Source: Neocallimastix lanati (nom. inval.)
Taxonomy: Eukaryota > Neocallimastigomycota > Neocallimastigomycetes > Neocallimastigales > Neocallimastigaceae
DNA: 64,000 nucleotides
Direction: 5' to 3'
NCBI GenBank assembly: GCA_016946835.1
Contig: JACVTC010000005.1
Coordinates: 62,001 to 126,000 of the forward strand
Shown: one piece after another, positions 12,911 through 27,303 of the stretch
How positions within the stretch are numbered: the first letter of the stretch is position 1
How the letters are laid out: each line of letters begins with the position of its first letter
Translations under genes and position numbers: made by a program
Notes under the pieces: model-generated
What the model saw: only the letters and a program-made list of their open reading frames with translations
Told to the model about the DNA's origin: nothing
Databases searched by the model: none

Positions 12911-13591
12911 TTAATAATAAATATCAATATTATTATTTTATTGTTAAATATCACAATTATGAGTTTAATTGCATGGTGCATTATACTATATTATAATGTG
13001 TAAAATATTTTAATTCAATAAGATAATACAGTGTTAAATGGTATCAATAATGCTATAATACAATATAAAATAATTATAAATATCATGTAATGACATATTC
13101 TTAAATGAAGAAGGTCTTTCTTAATGTAAAAAAAATAAAATAAATAAATAAACCCATTATAAAATATAAATACCATTTTTTATTTTAAGTGTTATATTTT
13201 GCAATTATTATAATATTATTATTATTGTATCTTTGTAATATTATAAATTTAATTATTTATTAAAATTAATAATATATTTTGTATAATTTTCTGATATTAA
13301 ATATACTTTAATTAATAAATTAAAAATCAAACTATTAAAAAAAATGTAAAATATATAAAAATACAATTATTAATTTAAGGAACGTAATATTCAATTAAAT
13401 TGAAGTTCATCATAAAGATTATAGTAATATTTTATATTTTCTAAATGAAAATTATATATATGATATTTATTTATTTTTTAAATTATGATTATAAATATAA
13501 TTATTATTATAATTATAAATATTATTATTATTATAATTATAAATATTATTATCATTATAATTATAAATATTATTATTATTATAATTATAAA

Positions 13592-13622
<31 letters not shown>

Positions 13623-14510
13623 ATTATAATATTAATAATAAATATCAATATTATTATTTTATTGTAAAATATCACAGTTATGAGTTTAATTTCATGGTGC
13701 ATTATACTATATTATAATGTGTAAAATATTTTAATTCAATAATATAATACAGTGTTAAATGGTATCAATAATGCTATAATACAATAAAAAATAATTATAA
13801 ATAGCATGTAATGACATATTCTTAAATGAAAAAGGTCTTTTTTAATGTATAAACAATAAAATAAATAATCAAACTCATTATAAAATATAAATATCATTTC
13901 TGATTTTAAGTGTTATATCTAACAATTATTATAATATTATTATTGTTGTTATCTTTGTAGTATTATAAATTTAATTATTAATTAAAATTAATAATATATT
14001 TTGTATAATTTACTGATATTAAATATACTTTAATTAATAAATTAAAAATCAACATATTAAAAAAGATATAAAATATATAAAAATATAATTATTAAATTTT
14101 TTTTTTAAAAAAAAAAAAAAAAATTAATAAATAAAAAAATTTAAATATAAATTTTTTTTAATTATTATTAAAAGAATTAAATCACACATTTGAATATTTT
14201 TTTTTTAAAAAAAATATTATTATATTACGGAGTATTAAGGCTAATAATAGTAAATATTAATTTAAATCAATGACTATAAAATTACAATAATTATTTTAAA
14301 ATATAAATAAAAATTAATATTTAACATTTGTTAATTCAATTACATTATTAAAATTATGATTTATTTATTTTTAGATTAAGTAATTAATTAATATTATTTT
14401 TAATGTTATTATCTTTATTCATTTTTTATTTATTTATGTATATTTATATTGAAAAATTCTTGTACATAAAATTATAATTAGTAAATATTATAATTTATGT
14501 AATAATAAAA
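11250..14510. repeat. Array unit that has lost its GH11 gene
   Basis: The usual 3' flank of a GH11 gene (TTTAGTAATTCTTCAATATC ... CATATATATCAATATAAG ... TTTTTAATATTATTA) runs to about 11,488. It then joins directly to sequence normally found about 0.3-0.9 kb upstream of the gene (AGATAGCTATTATTCATC ...). No GH11 coding remnant is left. The rest of the unit has normal landmarks, including the conserved block near 12,495-12,635. It also contains an internal tandem duplication of about 680 bp (about 12,691-13,371 and 13,372-14,090), each copy with its own ATT microsatellite. Confidence 0.75.
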
Positions 14511-14775
14511 AATTGATATAGTATAATTTATTTTAATAAAAAATATTAATAATATATAATATAAAATATATTTATTTAATTGTTTATTTAGTAATTCTTC
14601 AATATCGTTTTTTTAATTACTTTTTATAATATTTAAAAAAAAAAGTTTAATACTCATATATATCAATATAAGATACAATGATATAATATACAATTTATAT
14701 ATATACATATATTTTATAAATTTGTTTTTAATATTGTTATTATTTTTATCATTATTTTTATTATTACAAAAGTTC

Positions 14776-15516
14776 TTATTTTATGTAAACTTTGGCATAA
14801 GGGAAATCAACGGATCCACTAGCTCCGGATCCAGTACTACCCGCTTCTCCTAAAATTTTGGCTTCATATAAATTACCTAATCTCATTCCAAGTCTTTCCC
14901 ATTGATTGAAATGGGCTGTAATATCAATGGTACCACAACTTTTAGGATTGTCACGAATACTAAAGAATTGTTTGAAAGTTGTGTCACCATCAATAGAAGG
15001 TCCATAACGAGTATTTTCATAAACCGTGTAATAAGCGCCATCAATTACATAATTACCATGTTTCACATTACCAACCCAATCTCCTGGACGATAATCACTA
15101 AGCCAATTATCAACAATGTAATATTCAACTAATGGATATCTACTCCAACCATAAACTCCAATGAATGAATAATTAACACCTGAAACTCCTCCTTTAATTA
15201 CTTTATAATCTGCATAGAGATGACCAATTTGATTATGAGTTTTGGTACTGTCAAAAGAAAGACCACTTCGACATAAATAATCCATGGCTTGATAGAATTT
15301 ACATGAAAATGAACCATCAGAATAGAAAGTTGCAGTATTATAACCTGAATCGGCCCACATAGCATAACTTTTTCCACCAATGCTACCAATTTGATTACTA
15401 CTATAAGTATCAATATCTACTTTTGAACCGGAATGATAAGCATTATTACAAAAATTTTGAGCCAAAGAAAAAGATACTAAAGAAGAAGCTAATGAAATAA
15501 ATTTTAATAATTTCAT
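14776..15516 (-). CDS. Secreted GH11 endo-1,4-beta-xylanase, group A copy 4
   Basis: 246-aa secreted GH11 xylanase with nucleophile Glu131, acid/base Glu224 and four conserved cysteines. Copy-specific residues are Leu13 in the signal peptide, Tyr127 and Lys242 (AKVYIK end). It keeps Asp36 and Asn204 like copies 1-3, but shares Lys242 with copies 6 and 7, so polymorphisms are shuffled between copies. ATG at 15516; the in-frame extension to 15564 has no ATG. It is the last gene before the retroelement-bearing spacer. Confidence 0.95.
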   Translation of the reverse strand: MKLLKFISLASSLVSFSLAQNFCNNAYHSGSKVDIDTYSSNQIGSIGGKSYAMWADSGYNTATFYSDGSFSCKFYQAMDYLCRSGLSFDSTKTHNQIGHLYADYKVIKGGVSGVNYSFIGVYGWSRYPLVEYYIVDNWLSDYRPGDWVGNVKHGNYVIDGAYYTVYENTRYGPSIDGDTTFKQFFSIRDNPKSCGTIDITAHFNQWERLGMRLGNLYEAKILGEAGSTGSGASGSVDFPYAKVYIK

Positions 15517-17166
15517 GATGTATAATATATTCTTATATATAAACAAAGAAAAAAAAAAGATCAAAATAAAGTAAAACTAATAAAAAAGTACTGTAAGAAA
15601 AAGAAACTTTTATATATATATATATTATTTATGAGAATTAAAAATAATTTAAAGAATAATTTTTTTACCTTTTATACTTTTTTTATAAAAGAAATTTTAT
15701 TATTAATATTAAAATATATATATATATATATATATTCATATATACATATATATAAATTTATATTAAATTACATTAATTAATTTAAATATAAAATAAAAAT
15801 ATTAAATTCTTGATAATATAATGTCAATAATATTTGGTAAATTTTAATGATTGCTATTACTCATCTTATTATTTTAAATTAATAAAGATTCATAATTATA
15901 TTTTTTAATAAATAATTTTATATTAAAGTAATTATATATAAGATATTTAATGGTATGACTAAGATGTACTATAATATTTTATTGAGTAATATGGGTTCCT
16001 TTTCATTTCATTTAATTTATTTCAATTTATTTTTTGAATTAAATATTTAATTATATATCTAAGTAAAATTGAAAAATGCAAAAGTAAACAATTTAATAAT
16101 TTAATTTAGCAAGGTATCCCAAAAAAAAATAATAATAAAATTAAATAAATTTTTTATTATTATTTTTTTATTTTTTTTATTTCAAAAATATAAATAAATT
16201 ATATAAATAAATTTTTAGATACTTTTTAAAGAATTAATACTATTGTTTTAATAAATATTATCTTTAATATTTCAATATAGTATTCATAATTTTGAAACAA
16301 ATTCTTAATTTTTTTTTATATTATATATTTTAATTTAAAATAATTTTAAAATTAAAAATTAAATAATAAATACAATTACCTCGTTTATTAAAGATGATAT
16401 AATATACTCGAATTTTTACGGTACATATATATTATTATTGATTTTAATATGTATCGTTAAAATTGTAACAATATAGAAATAATAAAGTATAAAATATTTA
16501 CTTTTAATATTACTATTCAATACAACTATATTAGATGAAATTTTAAAATAATGATAAATATTAAATTTAAATTATTACTCAAAGAATAAAATGTTATGTA
16601 ATACCAAGAAAAATAAAATAAATATGTAAATTTTTAAAAAATTTTAAAAAAGTAATATTAATAAATATATAAAATTATATATTATTTATTAAAAGTTATT
16701 ATTTATACAATAAAAAATGGAAAACAAAAAAGATAGACAATAATGTTTTAATGATAGAAATAGTAATTATATAATTAAGTAATAATACTTTTTTTGTCAA
16801 ATAATTAAATTTTATTTAAAAAAAATATCAACATAATAATAAATAAATTTATGATCATTTGGTTCTTATTTATATTATTATTTCCCAAATATGTTTATGA
16901 AATAAAACTTTAATTATTAAAATTTTTATATATTAAAATTACATGACGTAGTACAAGAAAAGAAATAAAATTTTATAAATAATGAATAAACATCAGTAAC
17001 TAAAAAAACATTGAAATTAAAAATTAAGGGACATAATATTCAATTAAATTAAAATTCATCATATAGATTATAATAATATTATATATTTTTTAAATAAAAA
17101 TTATATATATATATAATATAAATTTATTTTTAAAATTATGACTATAAATATTATTATTATTATTAT
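15517..17166. other. AT-rich spacer of array unit 4, left part
   Basis: No gene. One copy (not two) of the 590-bp-type segment, the conserved block at about 16,826-16,962, and then the start of an ATT microsatellite that is interrupted by the first LTR element. Confidence 0.8.
15668..15677 (-). promoter_or_regulatory. TATA-like box of GH11 copy 4
   Basis: GTATAAAAGG on the gene strand about 155 bp upstream of the ATG at 15516. Confidence 0.55.
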
Positions 17167-18457
17167 TGTTAGAATATGTGAAATAAATATGAAATATACG
17201 TTAAATGTATTAAAATGTATTTGTTATATATGTAATGTATGAGCCACAATGTATTAATATAAAAGCATGTAAATTTATTAAATTTAAATATTTGCAGCTC
17301 TTTATCATAAAATATATTAATAAAGTTAACATAATTATAAAACCCAAACTATTGACTTTTAACAGATTAAGAGTCTCATCGACTCTTTAAAGGAAAATTT
17401 ATATCCTTAGCCGGACTAGAAAAATGTCAACTAAAATATCTAGGATCCAGAATTTATGATAAAAGTTGTCATTATGTCAACTTTAGTGAAGATTGATCTA
17501 ATTTGAAGAAAAATGATCTTAAAGTTTCAAGAATATGAAAACGCGTAAAAATTAAGTATTTTATGAAAGAAAATTCCCCTGAAATAAATAATATACTAAA
17601 TAAAATTAGAAGATAAGACACGTATAAAATAAATGAGAGACGTGACAAATTAATATGCAAATATTTTTGAGACTCTTAAAAAAGATTAATAAAGAATATA
17701 AATTAAATCATTAATTAGTAAATAAACAACTTTTGAATATTAAAGGCTATTTATTCACAACTAATCAAGTTAATAATTAAATAAAATGACGTGAAACCAT
17801 AGCGGTTAACCATAAGAGTTGTCAAATATAAATACAGACGTAAAAACCAGAGAGTTAAACCATGAGTTGTCAAGAGTACATAAAACCAAAGAGGTAAACC
17901 ATGCGTTGTCAATTAGGCGTAAGTCCCAATGAGGTTGCCAAAATATAATAATAGGATGGTACAAATAAGAGTAACCAATCCGAAAAAATATAACTTGAAT
18001 ATAATAATTAATAATTTTACCCATAATAAAAATATAAAGGTTTTAAGACGTTTACACACAAAAATGTCATATTAATATAGGGTAATAATATAGTTGTTAA
18101 AATAAAACAAGCTAATATATAAATAAGTATATAAAATTACAATTAATGAAAATTAAATAATAGCATATTAATATTGGTATAGATATAGAAATAGTATAGT
18201 ACACATATTCACTTTCAAACCAAAATTATTCTTTTAAAATAATTTGGTTTGAGGGGGAATGTTAGAATATGTGAAATAAATATGAAATATACGTTAAATG
18301 TATTAAAATGTATTTGTTATATATGTAATGTATGAGCCACAATGTATTAATATAAAAGCATGTAAATTTATTAAATTTAAATATTTGCAGCTCTTTATCA
18401 TAAAATATATTAATAAAGTTGACATAATTATAAAACCCAAACTATTGACTTTTAACA
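17167..18457 (+). mobile_element. Small non-autonomous LTR retroelement (TRIM-like), probably Ty1/copia-type
   Basis: Two direct LTRs of 198 bp (17167-17364 and 18260-18457) begin TGTTAGAATATG and end CTTTTAACA. They differ at one position by eye, so the insertion is young. A 5-bp ATTAT flanks both ends, though it lies in an ATT microsatellite so the duplication is only suggestive. The primer-binding site directly after the left LTR (17365-17379, GATTAAGAGTCTCAT) is complementary to the anticodon arm of tRNA-Lys(CUU). A polypurine tract GAGGGGGAA (18251-18259) abuts the right LTR. The interior is only about 0.9 kb with no recognisable gag or pol. It includes about four degenerate repeats of roughly 40 bp around 17,790-17,945 (AACCAT...GTTGTCAA). 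It looks structurally whole but non-coding. Confidence 0.88.
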
Positions 18458-18992
<535 letters not shown>

Positions 18993-19862
18993 TGTTATTT
19001 TATTTGAAGTTTTATTAATGAGGTTATTTATGATAAATATGAATATGTGATTAGCTATGTTCAACATAATGAAATTTACATGTATTTATACTAAAAATGT
19101 GGCTTGTTCTGGATTACTTTTAATTAATTACATTATATTATGTTTATATTAATAAATTATATTACCATTATTCTAGATTCATTTAATATATAAATTCACA
19201 TATTGTAACATTCCCCCTTAAACCTGGTTATTTTATAATGAATAAATTGGTTTACTGGTGAATATGTGAATATAAAGTTTTTCTAGTTTATAATATTAAC
19301 TTGATATTATTAAGCTATTAATTATTTCTATTCTAAATTAACCTTTTAATTATACACAGATAAAATATTTTTATATATTATTCATTTCTTTAATTCCATT
19401 TAAATATTGCTAAAATAATTTCTTAATTATATTTGTAATCAAATAATTTCCCCCTAAAACTAAGTATTTAATATTATTACACCTTCAATATTAGATGTAT
19501 CTAAAACATCTCTTATAATATATGGTTTATATATTACCATTTGTATGATGGAAACCTTTCTCATGAAGGGTGATATTATACCATCCTAAATTGTGTGAAT
19601 ACCTCTTATATATTGGGTTTTACATCACTTTCAATTATAATCCGTTTTATAGATTAGCGCTAACTTTTATATATATTTCGCTTTGAAGTTTTAGCGATAA
19701 CAATTAAATATTACTTTGTAGTTTAGCATAAACTATTAAAATATTTTCGTTTTGTAGTTTTGAGATTCATATTAGATGAGTTTTGTATAGACTTCATCGA
19801 ATTAAGTTTTGTTACATTAAAGTAACTTGCAATCATTATATAAATTATTATTAACCTGTTAA

Positions 19863-19897
<35 letters not shown>

Positions 19898-22123
19898 TAT
19901 AAATTTATTATAGTGGTATTTTCGACTTATAGTCTTCAACCTTACTTTTGTTGGATAAAGAGATAGAAACCATTTATTATAATTTCTTTTTGTGGGATAA
20001 GTAATTAACCTTGTAACAGGGTATACTTTTGTTGTTAAGAGGTAACCGATTTATTGTTTTTATTTATCACTCTTTTGTGGGTTTAGTATTAACCTTGCGA
20101 TTGCTTTTAAATATTTATTATGAAATCTCTTATGAAATTATTTGTTTGTTTTACATAAGTTGTTGATTATTATATATTGGTGTATTTGATAAATTATAAT
20201 CTTGGGGTATTAAAATTGAATTACATTTATAATTAATTATATTATTCTATTTATTTAAATTTATTAAGTAAATAATATAAATTCGTTCAATTAAGATTCC
20301 ATATTTCAGTTAATTTTTCTTGTAGGCTAATTTTTCTAATTTTTACTATTAGTCTTCTTTAATATGCAAATGTATAATTTAGTCATTTTTGTATCTTAAG
20401 AAATATTAGTTTTATCATGTATTGAATCTATAATTATTTCTTGAATATTTCAATTTTCTTATTTTACTGGATAATATCTTTATATGTTGAAGATAATTAA
20501 CTAGAATTTGATATACGTTTTCTGGTCAGTTATACATAAATTTAAATTTTTAGTAACCATTATTCCCCCTCAAATCTAAATATTTTGAAATAAATATATA
20601 GATTTGTAGATGAAAATTTTAAATTGTTTGCAATAGTAAATTGAATAATTGCACCATACAATTAATGAAAGTATTATAAATTATATAAAATTTAAAAATC
20701 AATTTAATTTTTATATTTAAACATGAAATATCCGCTAGATTAATTGGAAGTGTACCAATGGCTGCTAAAACTCACTATTAAGTGTTAATATGAGGTGTCT
20801 AATATATATGAAATGGATACCTTTCAATGAAGGTCTTACACCATCTATTATTATTATCTGTGATTTAGCTCATTTCACGCTAAGTTAAATCATGATATTA
20901 TATTAAATTTAAATGAAAATACCTATTTCACGCTAGGTAATCAATTATTATAATTATTGTAGAATATGCTCATTTCACGCTAAGCATTTCTATTTTGTTT
21001 ATGAATAATATGTACCAATTATTATATATGTTGGTACTTAGTGACATCCTCCTTCGAATATCCGCTTTGTAGTTAAGCAGTAACTATTTAAGATATATTC
21101 GGATAAAATTAAGTATACGTGTTTCACTATTTAATAATATACTATATATTTGTGCAATATTTTGGGAGAATAATTAACCTCAAGTTAATTATAATTTCTT
21201 TCATTTATAAGTAATTTCTTAAATATTAATTCTATATTGATTATAAATTAATGTTGTATATTCTTCTATTTTTTAGAAATGTAAGAATATTTCAATGTGT
21301 GCTTATGTAATTAACTTCTATAAGATATATATTATTGTACATTTTCATACATGATATTTACATATTCTATGTTTCTTTTCTTTTCTCTGTCCACATGTAT
21401 TTATAGTTTTGATTATTGATTCTGGTAGTACAAAACTCTTACACCACAAAATTTTGAAATTATTATTGGTAATTCTGCAGTATATTTTGGTTTAATCGTT
21501 TCTTCATTTTCATTTCCGGTAAAACCATCGAAAATAAACATAAAGTATTTTTTATCGCTTTTCTCTCTATCATTAAATTCATAATATTTTACTATAAACG
21601 TTTATTATCTTTTGATGAACTATTATTTTCTTCTTTTTATTTTCTTCTTTTTATTTTCTTCTTTTTATTTTCTTTTTATTTTCTTCTTTTTATTTTCTTC
21701 AATCTCAAATCATTTCAATTTTAGAATTTCAAAATTTCAACTTTTGAATTTCGAGATCTTAAAAAAATATTTTTTTGACATTGTGTATATCTGGCTGATA
21801 GATAGACGTTGGATCATGTCCGGCTGAGTAGCATAATTCGGTAGTTAACAAAATAATGAAAACATTATTTTGTTTTCTTGATTAGAGTCAATGAGACTCT
21901 TAATCTGTTATTTTATTTGAAGTTTTATTAATGAAGTTATTTATGATAAATATGAATAAGTGATTAGCTATGTTCAACATAATGAAATTTACATGTATTT
22001 ATACTAAAAATGTGGCATGTTCTAGATTACTTTTAATTAATTACATTATATTATGTTTATATTAATAATTTATATTATCATTATTCTAGATTCATTTAAT
22101 ATATAAATTCACATATTGTAACA
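18993..22123 (-). mobile_element. Non-autonomous LTR retroelement, same PBS type as the first, larger
   Basis: Direct LTRs of 218 bp (18993-19210 and 21906-22123) begin TGTTATTTTATTTG and end ATATTGTAACA. They differ at about six positions by eye (near 3%), so it is older than the neighbouring element. ATTAT flanks both sides. Orientation is minus: the primer-binding site is at 21891-21905 next to the right LTR, and the polypurine tract (complement of TTCCCCCTT) at 19211-19219 next to the left LTR. The PBS again matches the anticodon arm of tRNA-Lys(CUU). The interior is about 2.7 kb with no recognisable gag-pol. It contains a recurrent ATTTCACGCTA motif and two further polypurine-like tracts (near 19,449 and 20,571), suggesting an old internal duplication. 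LARD-like; looks structurally complete at its ends. Confidence 0.85.
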
Positions 22124-22264
<141 letters not shown>

Positions 22265-23093
22265 TTAATAATAAATATCAATATTATTATTTTATTGTTA
22301 AATATCACAATTTTAAATAATTAATAAACATCAGTAACTAAAATAACATTGAAATTAAAAATTAAGTGACATAATATTCAAATAAATTAAAGTTCATCAT
22401 ATAGATTATAGTAATATTATATATTTTTTAAATAAAAATTGTATACATATAATATAAAATTATTTTTAAAATTATGATTATAAATATTATTATTATTATA
22501 ATTATAATATTAATAATAATTATCAATATTATTATTTTATTGTAAATTATCACAGTTATGAGTTTAATTTCATGGTGCATTATACTATATTATAAAGTGT
22601 AAAATATTTTTATTCAGTACTATAATATAGCGTTAAATTATATCAATAATATTAGAAAAAATAGAAAATAATTATAAATAACATGTAATGACATATTCTT
22701 AAATGAATAAGGTCTTTCTTAATATAAAAACAATAAAATAAATAAATAAATCCATTATAAAATATAAATATCATTTCTGATTTTAAGTGTCATAATTAAA
22801 AATAATTATAATGTTATTAATATTGTTGTTATCTTTGTAATATTATAAATTTAATTATATAATTAAAACTAATAATATATTTTGTATAATTTTCTGATAT
22901 TAAATATATTATAATTAATAGATTAAAAATCAACATATTAAAAAAAAATGTAAAATATTTAGAAATATAATTTTTAATTTTTTTTTAAAAAAAAAAAAAA
23001 AAAAAAAAATTTTAATAAATAATAAAATTTAAATATATATATATTTTTTTACGTGTCTACAGATGTACAGCTGGGGAGAAATCCTGTACGGTC

Positions 23094-23129
<36 letters not shown>

Positions 23130-23768
23130 TTTTAATTATTATTAAAGAAATTAAATCACACATTTGAATATTTTTTTTTTTTTTTAAAAAAAGTTTTATT
23201 ATATTACGGAGTATTAAGGCTAATATTAGTAAATATTAATTTTATATCAATGACTATAAAATTATAATAATTATTTTAAAATATAAATATAAATAAAAAA
23301 TAATAATTAACAATTATTTATTCAATTACATTATTAAAATTATGATTTATATATTTTTAGATTAATTATTAATTAATATTAATATTAACATTGTTGTCTT
23401 TATTCATTTTATATTTATTTATATTTATTTATATTTATTTATATTGAAAAATTCTTGTACATAAAATTATAATTAGTAAATATTATAATTTATGAAATAA
23501 TAAAAAATTGATATAGTATATTATATTTTAATAAAAAGTTTATAATAATATACAATATAAAATTTATTTATTTATTTATTTAGTAATTCTTCAATATTGT
23601 TTTTTTAATTACTTTTTTTAATATTTAAAAAAAAAAAGTTTAATACTCATATATATCAATATAAGATACAATGATATAATATACAATTTATATATATACA
23701 TATATTTTATAAATTTGTTTTTAATATTGTTATTATTTTTATCATTATTTTTATTATTAAAAAAGTTC
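22265..23768. other. AT-rich spacer of array unit 4, right part
   Basis: No gene. It contains the third copy of the triplicated segment, a further ATT tract, the spacer landmarks around TTAAATTATATCAATAAT, poly-A runs and the third GC-rich insert (23,052-23,096), then the 3' flank of copy 5. Confidence 0.8.
23052..23096 (+). repeat. GC-rich 45-nt insert with A-tail, copy 3
   Basis: Differs from the other two copies at two visible positions: ACGTGTC for ATGTGTC, and CTACAGATG for CTACGGATG. It is followed by an uninterrupted A-run of about 27 rather than A+(TA)n. The GTACAG ... CTGTAC inverted repeat and the GAAA loop are intact. Confidence 0.7.
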
Positions 23769-24509
23769 TTATTTTATGTAAACATTGGCATAAGGGAAAT
23801 CAACGGATCCACTAGCTCCGGATCCAGTACTACCAGCTTCTCCTAAAATTTTGGCTTCATATAAATTACCTAATCTCATTCCAAGTCTTTCCCATTGTTT
23901 AAAATGTGCTGTAATATCAATAGTACCACAACTTTTAGGATTGTCACGAATACTAAAGAATTGTTTAAAAGTTGTATCACCATCAATAGAAGGTCCATAA
24001 CGAGTATTTTCATAAACCGTGTAATAAGCGCCATCAATCACATAATTACCATGTTTCACATTTCCAACCCAATCTCCTGGACGATAATCACTAAGCCAAT
24101 TATCAACAATGTAATATTCAACTAATGGATATCTACTCCAACCATAAACTCCAATGAATGAATAATTAACACCTGACACTCCTCCTTTAATTACTTTATA
24201 ATCTGCATAGAGATGACCAATTTGATTATGAGTTTTGGTGCTATCGAAAGAAAGACCACTTCGACATAAATAATCCATGGCTTGATAGAATTTACATGAA
24301 AATGAACCATCAGAATAGAAAGTTGCAGTATTATAACCTGAATCGGCCCACATAGCATAACTTTTTCCACCAATGCTACCAATTTGATTACTACTATAAG
24401 TATTAATATCTACCTTTGAACCGGAATGATAAGCATTATTACAAAAGTTTTGAGCCAAAGAAAAAGATACAAAAGAAGAAGCTAATGAAATAAATTGTAA
24501 TAATTTCAT
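23769..24509 (-). CDS. Secreted GH11 endo-1,4-beta-xylanase, group A copy 5
   Basis: 246-aa secreted GH11 xylanase with catalytic Glu131 and Glu224 and signal peptide 1-19. Relative to copies 1-4 it carries Gln5, Asn36 and Lys204 (HFKQWERL). Asn36 and Lys204 are shared with copies 6 and 7, marking a left-hand (1-4) and a right-hand (5-7) subgroup in the array. It keeps Tyr127, Val165 and Asn242. ATG at 24509; the upstream frame to 24539 starts with TTG only. Confidence 0.95.
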   Translation of the reverse strand: MKLLQFISLASSFVSFSLAQNFCNNAYHSGSKVDINTYSSNQIGSIGGKSYAMWADSGYNTATFYSDGSFSCKFYQAMDYLCRSGLSFDSTKTHNQIGHLYADYKVIKGGVSGVNYSFIGVYGWSRYPLVEYYIVDNWLSDYRPGDWVGNVKHGNYVIDGAYYTVYENTRYGPSIDGDTTFKQFFSIRDNPKSCGTIDITAHFKQWERLGMRLGNLYEAKILGEAGSTGSGASGSVDFPYANVYIK

Positions 24510-27303
24510 GATGTATAATGTATTCTTATTTATAAACAAAACAAAAAAAAGATCGAAATAAAGTCAAACTTATTATATGTATATATATATATTAAGTTTA
24601 ATAATTAAAAATAATTTAAAGAATAATTTTTTTACCTTTTATACTTTTTTTATAAAAGAAAGTTTATTATTAATATTAAAATATATATATATACATATAT
24701 ATAATATACATATATATATATATATAAATTTTATGTTAAATTAATAAATTAATATTTAAAATAAAAATACTAAATTCTTGATAATATGATATTAATAATA
24801 TATTGTAAATTTTGATGATAGCTATTATTCATCTTATTATCTTAAATTAATATGTGATTCATAATTATATTTTTTAATAAATAATTTTATATTAAAGAAA
24901 TTATATAAAAGATATTTAATGGTATGGCTAAGATGTACTATAATATTTTATAGTGTAATATAGGTTCCTTTTCATTTCATTTAATTTATTTCAATTTATT
25001 TTTTGAATTAAATATTTAATTATATATCTAAATGAAATTGAAAAATGCAAAAGTAAACAATTTAATAATTTAATTTAAAAAGGTATCCCAAAAAAAATAA
25101 TTAAAAAATTTAATATTTTTTTATTATTACTTTTTTATTTTTTTATTTCAAAAATATAAATAAATTATCTAAATAAAATTTTAGATACTTTTTAAAGGAT
25201 TAAAACTATTGTTTAAATAAATATTATCTATACTATTTCAATATAGTATACATAATTTTGAAACAAAAGCTTACTTTTTTTAATTTAATAAATATAATAT
25301 TTTAAAATAATTTAAAATTTAATTATTAAATAATAAATATTACTGCCTCGTTTATTAAAGATGATATAATTTACTCCTATTTTTACTGTACATTAATATT
25401 ATTATTGATTTTAATATGTATTGTTAAAATTATTACAAAATAGAAATAATAAAGTTTAAAATATATATTTTTAATATTAATATTCAATATAACTATATCA
25501 GATGAAATTTTAAAATAATAATAAATATTAAACTTAAATTATTACTAAAAAAATAAAATATATAATACCAAAAAAAAAAAATAATTTTATAAATTTTTAA
25601 AAAATTTTAAAAAAGTAATATTAATAAAAATATAAAATTATATATTATTTATTAAAAGTTATTATTTATAGTGTAAAAAAATGGAAAACAAAAAAGGTAG
25701 ATAATAATATTTTAATAATAGAAATTAGAAATAGTAAATATATAATTAAATAATAATATTTTTTTGTCTAAATAATTAAAATTTATTTAAAAAAAATATC
25801 AACATAATAATAAATAAATTTATGATCATTTGGTTCTTATTTATATTATTATTTCCCAAATATGTTTATGAAATAAAACTTTAATTATTAAAATTTTTTA
25901 TATATTAAAATTACATGACGTAGTACAAGAAAGAAAATTTTTTATTTTAAATAATGAATAAACATCAGTTACTAAAAAACATTGAAATTAAAAATTAAGG
26001 GACATAATATTCAATTAAATGAAAGTTCATCATATATATTATAGTAATACTACATATTTTCTAAATAAAAATTGTATATATGATATAAATTTATTTTTAA
26101 AATTATGATTATAAATATTATTATTATTATTATTATTATAATAATAATAATAATAATAAAATAATAAATATTAATATTATTATTTTATTGTTAAATATCA
26201 CAGTTATGTGTTTAATTGAATTGTGTATTATACTATATTATAATATGTAAAATATTTTAATTCAATAATATAATACAGTGTTAAATGGTATCAATAAAGC
26301 TAGAATACAATAGATAATTATTATAAATAACATGTAATGATATATTCTTAATGAAGAAGGTCTTTTTTAATATAAAAACAATAAAATAAATAAATAAACC
26401 CATTTAAAATATAAATATCATTTCTCATATTAAGTGTTATATTTTACAATTATTATAATAATATTATTATTGTATCTTTGTAATATTATAAATTTAATTA
26501 TTAATTAAAACTAATAATATATTTTGTATAATTTTCTGATATTAAATATACTTTAATTAATAAATTAAAAATCAGAATATTCTAAAAAAAAAAAAAATGT
26601 AAAATATATAAAAATTTTTTAATAAAAAAAAAAAAAGTTTTAATAAATAAAAAAATTTAAATATAAATATTTTTTTAATAATTATTAAAGGAATTAATTC
26701 ACCAATTTTAATATTTTTTATTTTTAAAAAAAAATATTATATTACGGAGTATTGAGGCTAATATTAGTAAATATTAATTTATATCAATGACTATAAAATT
26801 ACAATAATTATTTTAAAATATAAATATAAATAAAAATTAATAATTAATAATTATTTATTCAATTACATTATTAAAATTATGATTTATTTATTTTTAGATT
26901 AAGTAATTAATTAATATTAATATTAACGTTGTTGACTTTATTCATTTTATATTTATTTATATTTATTTATATTGAACAATTCTTGTACATAAAATTATAT
27001 TTAGTAAATATCATATTTTATGAAATAATAAAAAATTGATATAGTATAATATATTTTAATAAAAAATTTTAATAATATACAATATAAAATATATTTATTT
27101 ATTTATTTATTTATTTAGTAATTCTTCAATATTGTTTTTTTAATTACTTTTTTTAATATTTAAAAAAAAAAGTTTAATACTCATATATATCAATATAAGA
27201 TATAACGATATAATATACAATTTAAATATATATACATATATTTTATAAATTTTTTTTAATATTATTATTATTTTTATCATTGCTTTTATTATTAAAAAAG
27301 TTC
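24510..27303. other. AT-rich spacer of array unit 5
   Basis: No gene. One 590-bp-type segment, the conserved block at about 25,796-25,932, a short ATT tract near 26,120, a poly-A tract without the GC-rich insert, and the 3' flank of copy 6. Confidence 0.8.
24635..24644 (-). promoter_or_regulatory. TATA-like box of GH11 copy 5
   Basis: GTATAAAAGG on the gene strand about 130 bp upstream of the ATG at 24509. Confidence 0.55.

Noticed and set aside
21612-21827. 71-aa plus-strand frame inside the second LTR element
   Set aside because: Phe/Ser/Leu low complexity from TTTTCTTC repeats and on the opposite strand to the element; not a gag or pol piece.
21891-21905. tRNA-Lys gene fragment
   Set aside because: Only the anticodon-arm sequence is present, directly abutting an LTR; it is a primer-binding site, and no tRNA gene was found in the window.
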